Below are positions 54,590 through 64,000 of a stretch of DNA of 64,000 nt, in pieces. Every line of letters starts with the position of its first letter. The first letter of the stretch is position 1. Position numbers and translations under genes: made by a program. Location of the stretch: NCBI GenBank assembly GCA_905221605.1, contig CAJNDS010000431.1, positions 1 to 64,000 on the forward strand, read 5' to 3'. The notes under the pieces are model-generated. The model was not told the origin of the DNA. It ran no database searches and worked only from the letters and a program-made list of their open reading frames with translations. The DNA is from Symbiodinium natans. Taxonomy: Eukaryota > Sar > Dinophyceae > Suessiales > Symbiodiniaceae.

Positions 54590-55110
54590 TATTACTACGG
54601 AAACTACTTCTGACCACTTGTGCTATTACGATCACTGTCATGATGGCTGTTCTTCTTGCTGTTACAGATATGATTGCGGTTGCTGTTGATGTTGCTGTTT
54701 GCTGTTTACTGTTTGTTTTTTGCTTACTGTGTACCGTGTACTGGGTGCAACTTGTTGTTCACTGTTTACTGATTACTGACTACTGTGTAATGTTTACTGT
54801 TGCCGTTACGAGTTTAAACAGCTTTTGCGATTACTACGCCTAATATCACTACAGTTACGATTGCGATTAGAATTGCTATGGCTATCGTGAGAACCATTGC
54901 GATTACCGTTTTCCACTGCTTTTGCTAATGCCATTACTATTGCTATTGCAATGGTTGGTGCGATATGTTTTTTGCGGGTGCTGCCGGTACCATTCCTATT
55001 CATGTTCCTATTCCTGTTCGTGGCTCTATTCTTAGAAGTTCCCGTTCTTCTTCATATACGTACCCCTACTCCTATTCCTACATATTCCAAGCGTGACTAC
55101 GTGCAGCACT
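54590..55110. other. Degenerate TTACTG/GCTATTGC low-complexity stretch
   Basis: Many imperfect copies of TTACTGT and TTGCTAT-like words give hydrophobic open frames on the plus strand. No array and no exon recognised. Confidence 0.5.
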
Positions 55111-55295
55111 GTATTTGGTTCGTTGGTGTGTATATTTAATTGCTAAGGATAGGAGTCTCGTGTAGGAGGGCAGATCTGAAATCTAAAGTCTGGGACCCTG
55201 CGTGAAACTCACCTCGAATGCACATATTCTAAAACGGGAAATAAGATTCACAGCACTGAAGCTCGCAATCGCCATCGTAAGCGTCATCAAGGGGG

Positions 55296-55296
<1 letters not shown>

Positions 55297-55333
<37 letters not shown>

Positions 55334-55340
55334 GAGAGAC

Positions 55341-55382
<42 letters not shown>

Positions 55383-55384
55383 AG
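55297..55384. repeat. (GA)n(GT)n microsatellite
   Basis: About 16 GA then about 19 GT dinucleotides. Confidence 0.97.
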
Positions 55385-56206
55385 GCGGAGGGCGAAACTG
55401 AGAGTGAGTAAGAAGCATAAGGTAATTCCACCCGAAATCTCTAAACCTTAACCCCAAACCCCAAACCTTGCTTTCGAGCGGCTTGTGCTGGTCAGGCACC
55501 TTCTGAGTTTCCAGGGCCGAAAAGACGGCGGTGACCACCAAGGAGAAGTTTGTCTTGGCAATCTGAATCCTGAGGGCACAGGAGGCGTTGGTTAGAGTTT
55601 GAGGAGGTCTTTGTGGAAGGTTTAGGGCTTACGGGTTGGGGGCTTGGGGCTTGGGATTGTGTTTAGAGGACTGGGGTCTAGGGATTCAGGGGTTTAGGGT
55701 TTAACAAACCTACCCTCTCCCATGATTATGGGAGGCTATGCTGCCCACCGCCTCTATAATTAGGCCCCCATAACTGCCTGAGCAATAGCTCGGCCTTACT
55801 GAAGCTTGCTATTTCAGTACCGCTAAACCCTCAACCCTGAGCCCCAACCCCAAATAAACCCTAAACCCCCAAACCCTAAACCCTAAACCCTGAACCCTAA
55901 ACCCCAAACCCTGGCTAAAAAGGTTTGCATTCCTTTGGGCAGCAGCCGATGGACCGCTGCAGTAAGTAGTGCCACTTGAACCCGCTAGACCCTAAACCCC
56001 AAACCCCAAACCCTAAACCCTAAAGCCTTTAACAACAAACAGCAACGGAACAAACCCTTCAAACATCATGAAGTGAACCCCAAAACCCTGAGGCCCTAGA
56101 CTTCAAAAAGAAGCCACACCGGCACCCTAAAGACCCCTAAAGACCCTGAAAGACCCCTAAAGCCTAAAAACCCTAAACCCTAAACCCTAAACCCTAAACC
56201 CTAAAC

Positions 56207-56311
56207 TTGAAAGAAGTCTGCGCCCGGTAGCAGGGACGAGTTGATGGCCACCTGCACCTGCTGCGTGGAGCACGCGCCGCCCTTGGCGCTGAGGAGGGAG
56301 TAGACGACTTC
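56207..56311 (-). CDS. Coding exon (minus, unnamed)
   Basis: Acceptor CAGTAAG|GAA, donor TTTCAA|GTTTAGGG. 35 codons, EVVYSLLSAKGGACST, QQVQVAINSSLLPGADFFQ. GC3 very high, phase 0-0. Confidence 0.7.
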
Positions 56312-57391
56312 CTTACTGGCTGAGTTTGGGGTTTAGGGTTTAGGGTTTGGGGTTTAGGGTTTGGGGTTGAGGTTTGGGGTTTTGGGTTTGGGGTTTGGGG
56401 TTTGGGGTGTAGGGTTCAGGGTTTCGGGTCTGGGGTTTAGGGTTTAGGGTTTAGGGTTTGAGGTTTTAGGGTTCAGGGGCTTAGGAGTTTGGATGCTAGG
56501 GTTTCCAGTTTAGGACTTACAAGGGGATTTAGCACCTCAAAAGACATAAGGGGTTAGGGTTTGGGGTTTAGGGTTTAGGGTTTAGGGTTACCTGCTCAGG
56601 TCCTAAGCGTCCTTCACAAGGTCGGCGTCATCGGCTGCCGGAGTGGCCTCACCTGAGTTTTTGCGCGGTTCTCATGAGGTGTTAAAATTGTGAAGTGATG
56701 GTCCGTTGGGGGATACTATTTTAAGGCGGCCCCCTGATATTTTAGGGTACCCTAAAAAGGGACCATAATTTAGAGAACGAACCAAATGGGTACAAGGGTT
56801 TAAACTAGCATTTGAACTAACTGGTGGTTCTCATGAGTGCTAAATGGGTATCGAGATAAGGGTTGAGGATTTGAACAAGTTGGGGTTGTGGCTTAGGAGG
56901 AAAATGGTAGAATCACATCGTCATTGTGATTACAAGGTTTGAGAAGACTACTTCTGTATGAGGGTCGAACCTAAGGTATAAAGACCCAGGCTCTGAACCC
57001 TGTGCCTCTAAGTGCTCTTTGGTTCCTTGGCATCTTATAGCCATCATGAATTTAAACGCGGGTTCCTCCAGTTTCTATGGGACCCTAAACCCCAAGCCCT
57101 TCAGGGTGCGCAGTTAAAGAAGTAGGCTCAGCACCTTCCGAGGGGCTGGTCTGAATGATACGTGCGGTCTTGCGGGTGTCTTCATTGTTTGGTTTAGGGT
57201 GGGTGCGGTACCAACAAAAAAGGGGTTAAGGGTCAAACCCTAAACCCTAAACCCTTAAACCCTTAAACCCTAAAACCCTGAAACCCTAAAACCCTAATAC
57301 CCTAATACCCTAAACCGGCAAACCCTAAAACCCTAATACCCTAATACCCTCAACCCGCAGTTTAGCCTCAACCCCCAGATCTTCTTAAGAC

Positions 57392-57505
57392 CTTCCCACT
57401 GGGCGGTCGACCCTCAGCCCTGGCCGGCGGAGGTTTTGTCACGATCATCCTCTTTCCGTCGGAGCGTGTGGCAAAAGCTCCATTTCTGGTGGGAAAGTCC
57501 ATGGC
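57392..57505 (-). CDS. Coding exon (minus, unnamed)
   Basis: Acceptor GCTTCAG|GCC, donor GGGAAG|GTCTTAAG. 38 codons, AMDFPTRNGAFATRSDG, KRMIVTKPPPARAEG, RPPSGK. Basic and proline-rich, probably disordered. Confidence 0.65.
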
Positions 57506-57530
57506 CTGAAGCCCTAGACGTTTAGCTAGG

Positions 57531-57660
57531 GTTTAGGGTTTAGGGTTTAGGGTTTAGGGTTTAGGGTTTAGGGTTTAGGGTTTAGGGTTTAGGGTTTAGG
57601 GTTTAGGGTTTAGGGTTCAAGGTTTGGGGTTTAGGGTTTAGGGTTCGAGGTTTAGGGTTC
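57531..57660. repeat. TTTAGGG array (about 18 copies)
   Basis: Near-perfect except for TTCAAGG and TTCGAGG units at the right end. Confidence 0.97.
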
Positions 57661-57925
57661 TGTGGCCCTAACACTAACACGGCTTTTTTTCTGCTTTTGC
57701 CACTGTACATGCCACGACAGAGCGTCATGTAGACTGCTGACTGTTGCTAAGGTGTTCATTCAGAGAAGGCTCGCATTCGGCAACTTGTCTCGCATGTTCC
57801 TGCTCTCCGAGCCACCCTGAGGCTTCATTGGTAGCGCACTGCCTTGCCAGCTTCCTACATATGCGCTTGCGGCTCCCGGGGGTCTAGGGTATCTAACTAC
57901 ACAGAGATGAAGCCCTATCCCTCAC

Positions 57926-57992
57926 TCGCTGCCGGCGTTCTTTTCCGGCTTGCTGCTTGCAACGCTCATCCCAGCCGCAGAACGGAGGCATC
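57926..57992 (-). CDS. Coding exon (minus, unnamed), possible first exon
   Basis: Acceptor CGATCAG|G, donor CAGCGA|GTGAGGG. 22 codons starting with an in-frame ATG: MPPFCGWDERCKQQAG then KERRQR. Either an internal exon (phase 2 in) or a start exon. Confidence 0.6.
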
Positions 57993-58207
57993 CTGATCGC
58001 GGTGCAAAAACCTAGATGCCTGGACAGCCTTAGACACCCGAGAGGCCCAAAGCAAGCTCCGAGAACCAGCAGGGCCCTAAACCTAGCCCTCAACATCAAC
58101 TCTGGTTCCTAAACCCTAAACCCTAAACCCTTCAACCCTGACAAGCCCTAACCCTAAACCCTAAACCCTAAACCCTAAACCCTAAACCCTAAACCCTATT
58201 CTCCAAC

Positions 58208-58287
58208 CCAAAAGAGGCTCCGGGGCTGAGGTCGGCACTTCGATGTCCATGTCAGCAGGTTGCTGCTGCTCCTCTCGAGGCGCGATT
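58208..58287 (-). CDS. Coding exon (minus, unnamed)
   Basis: Acceptor GAGCAG|A, donor TTTTGG|GTTGGAGAATAGGG. 26 codons, IAPREEQQQPADMDIEV then PTSAPEPLL; acidic, low complexity, probably a linker. Confidence 0.6.
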
Positions 58288-58297
58288 CTGCTCTGTC

Positions 58298-58456
58298 GGG
58301 TTTAGGGTTTAGGGGTTTAGGGGTTTAGGGGTTTAGGGGTTTAGGGGTTTAGGGGTTCAGGGTTTAGGGTTTGGGGTTTAGGGTTTAGGGCTTAGGGTTT
58401 AGGGTATAGGGTTTAGGGTTTAGGGCTTAGGGTTTGGGGTTTAGGGTTTAGGTTTT
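58298..58456. repeat. TTTAGGG/TTTAGGGG array
   Basis: Contains a block of six GGGGTTTA octamers among heptamers. Confidence 0.95.
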
Positions 58457-59396
58457 AGTTCACTTCGGGCGCCAACTGGCCCCTGGGCCGGCCAGGGATG
58501 TGAACAAATAGACCTGTGATTGTAGATGTTTGTTACAGTTTAGCAATTCTTTCATATTGTTGCTGTGACGGATATTAAGACCATTATCACTACTGACTAC
58601 TATTGCAATTCATTTTCTGCCCATGTACAGAAACATACATATACATATATATATATATATGTACATATAGAGAGAAAGAGAAGAAAAAGACATACGGATC
58701 TATTTATTGTGGACAACTAGCACACCGACGCAGACATAGAGACTGACGCACACGCAAAACACAATCGCAGCGCACACACACAGACACACATAGCCGGCAC
58801 TTACGTAGCAAACGTGAGATCAGGGATCAGGGCAGTCGCTGAAGAATCCGTGGACGAACGGGTGGCAGGAAGCTGAAAAAGCGCGCGCCTTGACGGGCCC
58901 TCTGGGGTTGATGTTGCCATACCTGGATAATTAGAAACTTAGGGTTTAGGGTTTAGGGTTTAGGGTTTAGGGTCCAAACCCCAGAAATGAGGCGCGGTAA
59001 AATAGGGACCCTTCTTCGAGGGAACCGTCTAGAACCCAAAAGCTAAGAACCACACTTACCCAGGCAGTCCCAATATCACATAGCACGAAATGTACATTAT
59101 ATGTAGATTTAATCAATATACATATATACATATGTATATATATATATGTCCTGGAATACAAATGCGAAACTAAGAGTTGTACATATAGGATTCCTTACTA
59201 CGAACCTAGATATACTTCAGAAATTAGGGGCAGTGGCCTCTCTGAGTAAGTCCTCCCCCCCCCCCCCCCCCCCCCCAAACCCTAAACCCAAAACCCAAAA
59301 CCCAAAATCCAAAACCCAAAACCCAAAACCCTAAACCCTAAACCCAAACGCTCTGCCCCCAAAGTCTCATGCCGCGCAACTCTCTGAGGATGTCAC

Positions 59397-59453
59397 TTTT
59401 CGAAAAGCTGCTGCTTCAGGAGCTGCTGCTCTCTGTCCCGCCTCAGCTTGCGG
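59397..59453 (-). CDS. Coding exon, charged helix (minus)
   Basis: Acceptor CTCAAG|C, donor GAAAA|GTGACATC. 18 codons, RKLRRDREQQLLKQQLFE, coiled-coil-like. Confidence 0.55.
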
Positions 59454-59867
59454 CTTGAGGGGTTTAGGGTTTAGGGTTTAGGGTTTAGGGTTTAGGGTTT
59501 GGGGCCTGGGGTTTTGGGGTTTGGGGTTTGAGGTTTGGCGTTTTAGGAAGGATGAGGAAGACGTAGCCCCAAAAGCGCTCCATACAAGCGGTATTCTAGC
59601 TTGCTTTGCAACGCTGTGCTCTCGCAATCACAGCCGCGGAGGTGTTTAGAGCCCTGCTCTCAAGGTCTCCCGCTTCTCCATATCCGGTTTACATGGGGTG
59701 GCAATCCCTAAACCCTAAACCCTAAACCCTAAACCCCGAACCCTGAACCCTGAACCCTGAACCCCCAAACCCCAAACCCCAAACCCCAAACCCCAAACCC
59801 CAAACCCCAAACCCCAAACCCCAAACCCTAAACCCTAAACCCTAAACCCTTCGTGTGAGGCCTGAAC

Positions 59868-59963
59868 CTTGAAGGCAAAGAGGAAGCCCAGAAGCTGGGT
59901 GGCGCACTCGGTCTCTGGACGACCTAGGATTGACTCATCAGCCATCTGCTTGCGGTGCTCTAC
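59868..59963 (-). CDS. Coding exon (minus, unnamed)
   Basis: Acceptor GCGGCAG|GTA, donor TTCAAG|GTTCAGG. 32 codons, VEHRKQMADESILGRPE then TECATQLLGFLFAFK, phase 0-0. Confidence 0.7.
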
Positions 59964-60557
59964 CTGCCGCGCAGCTAGGGATGCGGGGGTTTACGAAACT
60001 AGCAGGTGCCTTATTTTTGGGGTCCTTCATTCTAAGTTCATTCTAAGGGGATTCTACTATTTTGGGGTCTATGTTAGTTTTCCCCCCCCATTTTCGAAAA
60101 CCCCATATAGAGTTAGTCAGAGAGCATCATGTTGTCTTGGGGTCAGGAACTCGCGAAAGAAGCGTTCCTTCGTACTCACACGCAGAGTCGATCCATGAGC
60201 AAGACAAGCACCGAGGCAAGCCGATCCTAAGGGAGGAGGGGAGATGAAGCATTGAGGCAAGAATCGGTCACACAACGCATCTGTAGGAACTCCAAACCAA
60301 CAACGAAAACAAGAGTTGAAGGCGCATTTCCCAGAGACGCCAAATGCCACTTAGGAATGTTCGTTTAATCCGACTGGGGAGTCAAACAAGGTTCGAAGAA
60401 AACCTCCTGAAATGAAGGGGTCTGGTATAGGGCCTTTAGCCGTGAGCCCTTCAAAAACCCTAAACCCTAATCCCTAAAACCTTAACCCTAAACCCTAAAC
60501 CTTAAACCCTAAACCCTAAAACCTTAACCCTTTTAGTCTGAACTCTAAACCCTAAAC

Positions 60558-60638
60558 CGGAGGAGGCGACTGTGGCTTGAGAAGCCCCTGCTCGGTTCCC
60601 AAGGCGTCTCTCATCTCCGGACATGTCTTGCATCAACT
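60558..60638 (-). CDS. Coding exon (minus, unnamed)
   Basis: Acceptor AGGTCAG|AG, donor TCCG|GTTTAGGG. 26 codons, LMQDMSGDERRLGNRAG then ASQATVASS. Confidence 0.65.
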
Positions 60639-60654
60639 CTGACCTAGGGACCCT

Positions 60655-60775
60655 AAGGGTTTAGGGTTTAGGGTTTAGGGTTTAGGGTTTAGGGTTTAGG
60701 GTTTAGGGTTTAGGGTTTAGGGCAGTTTAGGGTTTAGGGTTTGGGGTTTGGGGTTTAGGGTTTAGGGTTTAGGGT
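60655..60775. repeat. TTTAGGG array (about 16 copies)
   Basis: One 8-bp interruption at 60721; directly right of exon 60558-60638. Confidence 0.97.
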
Positions 60776-61558
60776 TAACCCCTTAGCACGAAAAAGCCGA
60801 AAATGCTTGTAAGAATCCTCGACTCGTGGGAAGCTCCAATCACTACAAGTCCTGCGCGCGCCTGGCGTGGGGCATAGGTCTCCTCATCGGATGAACTCGG
60901 AAGCTCGTTTTGACTTAGCAAGTAGGGTTAGTACTGCGGGTTATGAAATTATTATAGGGCTTCTAGGGGATGCGAAGTAGACTTACCAAGTCAAATAATT
61001 TTCCATCGAACATCCCCACCCTCTCTGGGTAGGGAGAGACTCTGGGGTTGGGCACTCCAGGGAGACTCTGGGGTTTAGGGTTTAGGGTTTAGGGTTTGGG
61101 GTTTAGGGTTTAGGGTTTAGGGTTTAGGGCACTCTAGGGACAGTCTGGGATTGGGCACCCCAGGCACACTCGGGCACTAAGGACACTCTGGGGTTGGTGG
61201 GTTGAGCCAGGAGTAGATCGGGCGAGGAGAAGTAAGTAGACCGGGCGCGGACAGGTGGACCGGGCGAGGAGAAGAGTTGAGTTTAACTTCTAACAACCCC
61301 ACACCGAGGGTGGGGAAAAAGAGCTGTTAAGAAAGACAGACGCAAGTCTTCGAGCTGCATGGGTTTACTGTGACCGGCGCAAAAGCAGGGCGGGAAATGA
61401 GAAGCAGCAGCATACCAGCCAGGAGGCAGCGCAGCAGAGTAGCTAAGGAGAATGCAAATTCACTAAACACTGCATAGAGAGATAAGAGACCGAAAACCTC
61501 CCAACACCCTAAACCCCCCAAAACTCGAAACCCCCTAAGCCGAAAAAATCTACCATAT

Positions 61559-61887
61559 TTGTACATTTCTATATTGCTATGTTACTATATTAGTATATTG
61601 CTATATTGCTGTATTACATATTACTATATTACTATATTCCTATATTACTATATTACTATATTACTATATTACTATATTACTATATTGCTATATTACTATA
61701 TTACTATATTACTATATTACTACATTACTCTATTACTCTATTACTATACTACTATATTACTATATTACTATATTACTATATTACTATATTCCTATATTAC
61801 TATATTACTATATTACTATATTACTATATTACTAGATTACTAGATTACTATATTACTATATTACTATATTACTATATTACTATATTA
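61559..61887. repeat. TTACTATA 8-bp satellite (about 40 copies)
   Basis: Period-8 AT-rich array with occasional TTCC, TTGC and TAGA variants; it produces tyrosine/isoleucine/leucine shadow ORFs. Confidence 0.96.
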
Positions 61888-61916
61888 ACCCCTGAACACA
61901 CACGCCTTTATAAACC

Positions 61917-62018
61917 AATTGCTTAAGAGCCACCAAATGATTAAAAAAAAACTTCCTTATAAGTGCAATACAGGGATTATTGTCTTATTTTTTGGGGGGG
62001 TTCTTAAGCAAACAGTAG
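61917..62018. repeat. Introner-like element, family G
   Basis: ATTGCTTAAGAGCC and GGTTCTTAAGCAAACAGTAG inverted ends, as at 48355-48457; lies just outside the donor of exon 62027-62129. Confidence 0.8.
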
Positions 62019-62026
62019 TTATAAAC

Positions 62027-62129
62027 CTGTTCCGAAAATCCCCGTCCTCCTCACGGAGGCGCGTGGATGCTTGGCCTACGTCGCGTTTCATGGCCAGGCC
62101 GGACATGAAGCCTGCCAAGGTGCTGGCGT
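62027..62129 (-). CDS. Coding exon (minus, unnamed)
   Basis: Acceptor GAACTAG|AC, donor AACAG|GTTTATAAC entering the family G element. 33 codons, ASTLAGFMSGLAMKRDVG then QASTRLREEDGDFRN. Confidence 0.7.
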
Positions 62130-62138
62130 CTAGTTCGG

Positions 62139-62271
62139 GTTTAGGGTTTAGGGTTTAGGGTTTAGGGTTTAGGGTTTAGGGTTTAGGGTTTAGGGTTTAG
62201 GGTTTAGGGTTTAGGGTTTAGGGTTTAGGGTTTAGGGATTAGGGTTCAGGGTTTAGGGTTTAGGGTTTAGC
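62139..62271. repeat. TTTAGGG array (about 19 copies)
   Basis: Near-perfect; directly right of exon 62027-62129. Confidence 0.97.
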
Positions 62272-62573
62272 TGTACTATCTTCTTGTGCTACTATACGTT
62301 GTATGGTCTTACGCTGCGTTATAAATGTCCGTTGCAGCATTTTCTCCTTACAATATGAGGTTGATGGTGTGCTGCTGGGTGGAGCCAGAAGCTCGAGGTG
62401 ATCCTCAAACCCTAAGGGTCCATGTCCCGAAACGGGGAAGACTTGGGAGTTAAAGTACCTCCCATGTAGGGACGTTGGGGCCCAAGTATTACTGCCAAGC
62501 CAGTATCAACTTGGCATCCTAAGCCCTATAAACCCAAGCCTACACCTTGAACCTGAATGCAACAATGAAGCCT

Positions 62574-62673
62574 TACCCTAAACCCTAAACCCTAAACCCT
62601 AAACCCTAAACCCTAAACCCTAAACCCTAAACCCTAAACCCTAAACCCTAAACCCTAAACCTAAACCCTAAAC
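62574..62673. repeat. CCCTAAA array (about 14 copies)
   Basis: Its right edge is the donor AAGGG|GTTTAGGG of exon 62674-62774. Confidence 0.97.
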
Positions 62674-62774
62674 CCCTTCCATGTTGTCCGCGTGCAGGCA
62701 GGCAGCACCGCTTGTCTTTTGCAGAGCCCCCGGCCACGATGCTGCGCTTTTTCGAGCTTAGACTCGAGGTACAG
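62674..62774 (-). CDS. Coding exon (minus, unnamed)
   Basis: Acceptor GGTGCAG|CTG, donor AAGGG|GTTTAGGG. 33 codons, LYLESKLEKAQHRGRG then LCKRQAVLPACTRTTWK; basic. Confidence 0.65.
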
Positions 62775-63105
62775 CTGCACCAGGATGGGCTATTGGCTCT
62801 ATAATCCCCATAATCGACCCGATAACCGGAACTTTTTCTGGGAGGGGGGGGTTATAGGGCATAATAGCCCATGCTGGCAACAGAGCGTGAGGAGAAGGAA
62901 AGTGAATTAAGCCCGTGAGCCTCAACCAGCGAGTGTAAATGGCATGCTCGATTTAGGGTTTAGGGTTTAGGGTGTAGGGCTTAGGGTTTATAACATCAAC
63001 ACCCAAAAGAATGCGCAAAAAAGGACTTGCAGCCCAGGTAGTGTGTATAGGTGCTGAAACCCAACCCTGGATAGATGCTAAAACCTAACCCTGAATGCCT
63101 TTGTT

Positions 63106-64000
63106 CTATGGAGGCCCCTTCGTCCGCCGTCTCCTCTTAGGCTCTCGGCCCTCACCCATAGCCTCGACGAGGAGGGCCACAATGTCGGGATGCCCAGCCG
63201 CGCGAGCTATGTCAAGAGCTGTTTGCTCCTCGACAGTTGTATCCAACCTAGCTCGGCCTTGGACCAAAAGGCGGGCGACGTCCAGATGGCCTCGTTGGCA
63301 TGCCACATGGAGAGGAGGTGCACGAAGTGGAGACGCGTCATTGGGATCTGCCCCAGACTCCAGCAGCAACTGAACGATGCCAGCGTGCCCTGCGTAGCAT
63401 GCATGCACGAGCGGGGATACACGCTGGGTGCCCATCATGGCCTGGTTTCCGTCCACCCCATGTTGGACCAGGACGCGCACCACGTCTGTTTGTCCCCCGA
63501 TGCACGCCATGCCGAGGGCTCCAGTGCCTCTCGATGTAACCTTGTCTGTGTCTGCCCCGTGCTCGATCAGGAAGCGCAGCACGTCAATGTCGCCCACTAC
63601 CGTGGCGACAACCAACGGCGTGTACCCCGACACGTCTTCTGCATTGACATCGGCGGCCACTTCAACAAGAGCGCGGACCACTCGCAAGTGACCGTTATAG
63701 CAAGCCATTTGCAGAAGCCTCAGCCCACCTGCCTCGGCCTGGCTTCGGTCAGCTCCACTCTCCAGCAACCAACGCGTGACGTTCACGTGGCCGCGAGCGC
63801 ACGCCCAGTGCAAAGGAGTCCGGCCAAGTTGCTCGTCCGATTTGTTGAGATCAGCCTTCGCTTCCAGCAGCAACCTTGCACACTTGAGGCTTCCACACTT
63901 CGCGGCGAAGCACAAGCAGGTGAGACTACCGTCTACGTTCAGGTCTGGGTCACAGGGTTGCTGCAAGAAGGTGTTCAAGACGGAAGTGTCGTCCAGCCAC
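63106..64000 (-). CDS. Ankyrin-repeat protein, C-terminal part (5' end beyond window)
   Basis: An uninterrupted reading frame of 297 residues plus TAG, open to the window edge, so the start codon lies outside (no in-frame ATG begins it here). Eight consecutive ankyrin repeats of about 33-36 residues are visible, with the canonical pattern TPLHWACARGH and LLLESGADPN-type turns; repeat 1 (LTCLCFAAKCGSLKCARLLL) and the last repeat are the most diverged. The protein ends in a basic tail (EPKRRRRTKGPP) that could act as a nuclear localisation signal. Ankyrin proteins act through protein-protein contacts; no catalytic domain is visible, so a specific function cannot be assigned. It has no introns across 895 bp, unlike every other coding region here. 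The overlapping plus frames are shadows. Confidence 0.93.
   Translation of the reverse strand, partial: WLDDTSVLNTFLQQPCDPDLNVDGSLTCLCFAAKCGSLKCARLLLEAKADLNKSDEQLGRTPLHWACARGHVNVTRWLLESGADRSQAEAGGLRLLQMACYNGHLRVVRALVEVAADVNAEDVSGYTPLVVATVVGDIDVLRFLIEHGADTDKVTSRGTGALGMACIGGQTDVVRVLVQHGVDGNQAMMGTQRVSPLVHACYAGHAGIVQLLLESGADPNDASPLRAPPLHVACQRGHLDVARLLVQGRARLDTTVEEQTALDIARAAGHPDIVALLVEAMGEGREPKRRRRTKGPP

Noticed and set aside
61559-61926. Tyrosine/isoleucine/leucine-rich frames of 94 and 106 codons
   Set aside because: Direct translation of the 8-bp TTACTATA satellite.
1-64000. CRISPR array, bacterial operon, tRNA or rRNA genes
   Set aside because: Regular repeats here are telomere-type heptamers without unique equal-length spacers; no ribosome-binding-site-led gene clusters and no recognisable tRNA or rRNA sequence.

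Overview
The window looks like nuclear DNA of a dinoflagellate (or a close alveolate relative). Three things point there: plant/alveolate-type telomeric heptamers (TTTAGGG/CCCTAAA) in dozens of interstitial arrays, very short GC3-rich exons with GT, GC and GA splice donors, and many short intronic elements with terminal inverted repeats (introner-like). No bacterial operon, tRNA, rRNA or CRISPR was recognised. All exon calls were made by eye without a search or RNA data.

Layout. Almost the whole window is a mosaic of 45-165 nt islands that read as protein, separated by introns of about 100-700 nt loaded with heptamer arrays. Many islands have CCCTAAA arrays on the left and TTTAGGG arrays on the right, or the same array type at each end. 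Read on the minus strand, many exons end directly at a telomere-type array (exon|GTTTAGGG), so the array supplies the 5' splice site. About fifty minus-strand exons are listed, and phase agrees across several runs: 2076 down to 510, 10925 down to 9031, 25429 down to 24118, 22898 down to 21393, 20885 down to 19989, and 19316 down to 18827. Stop codons are seen at 18827, 28282 and 28978. Several independent minus-strand genes are therefore likely, consistent with the unidirectional gene clusters known in dinoflagellates. Most islands are also open on the plus strand, so strand is inferred except where all plus frames are blocked (19008-19126).

Products. Most exons are too short to name. Exon 47195-47305 carries a HEAT-repeat-like helix pair, and several other exons are leucine/alanine-rich and helical. 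The one clear gene is at the right edge: an uninterrupted minus-strand ankyrin-repeat protein (63106 to beyond 64000), whose lack of introns contrasts with everything else.

Intronic elements. At least seven families of roughly 100 bp palindromic elements recur. In several places their ends coincide exactly with exon borders and reading phase is kept, so they are, or were, whole introns. Copies with and without a heptamer array in the middle show that arrays have grown or been inserted inside them. Other content: micro/minisatellites, long poly(C), poly(G) and compound C/A or T/G tracts, perfect tandem duplications, and two strong DNA hairpins. Stretches without recognisable exons are at 2100-3900, 15430-16160, 25580-26560, 35000-36800, 43700-44520 and 54500-55440.
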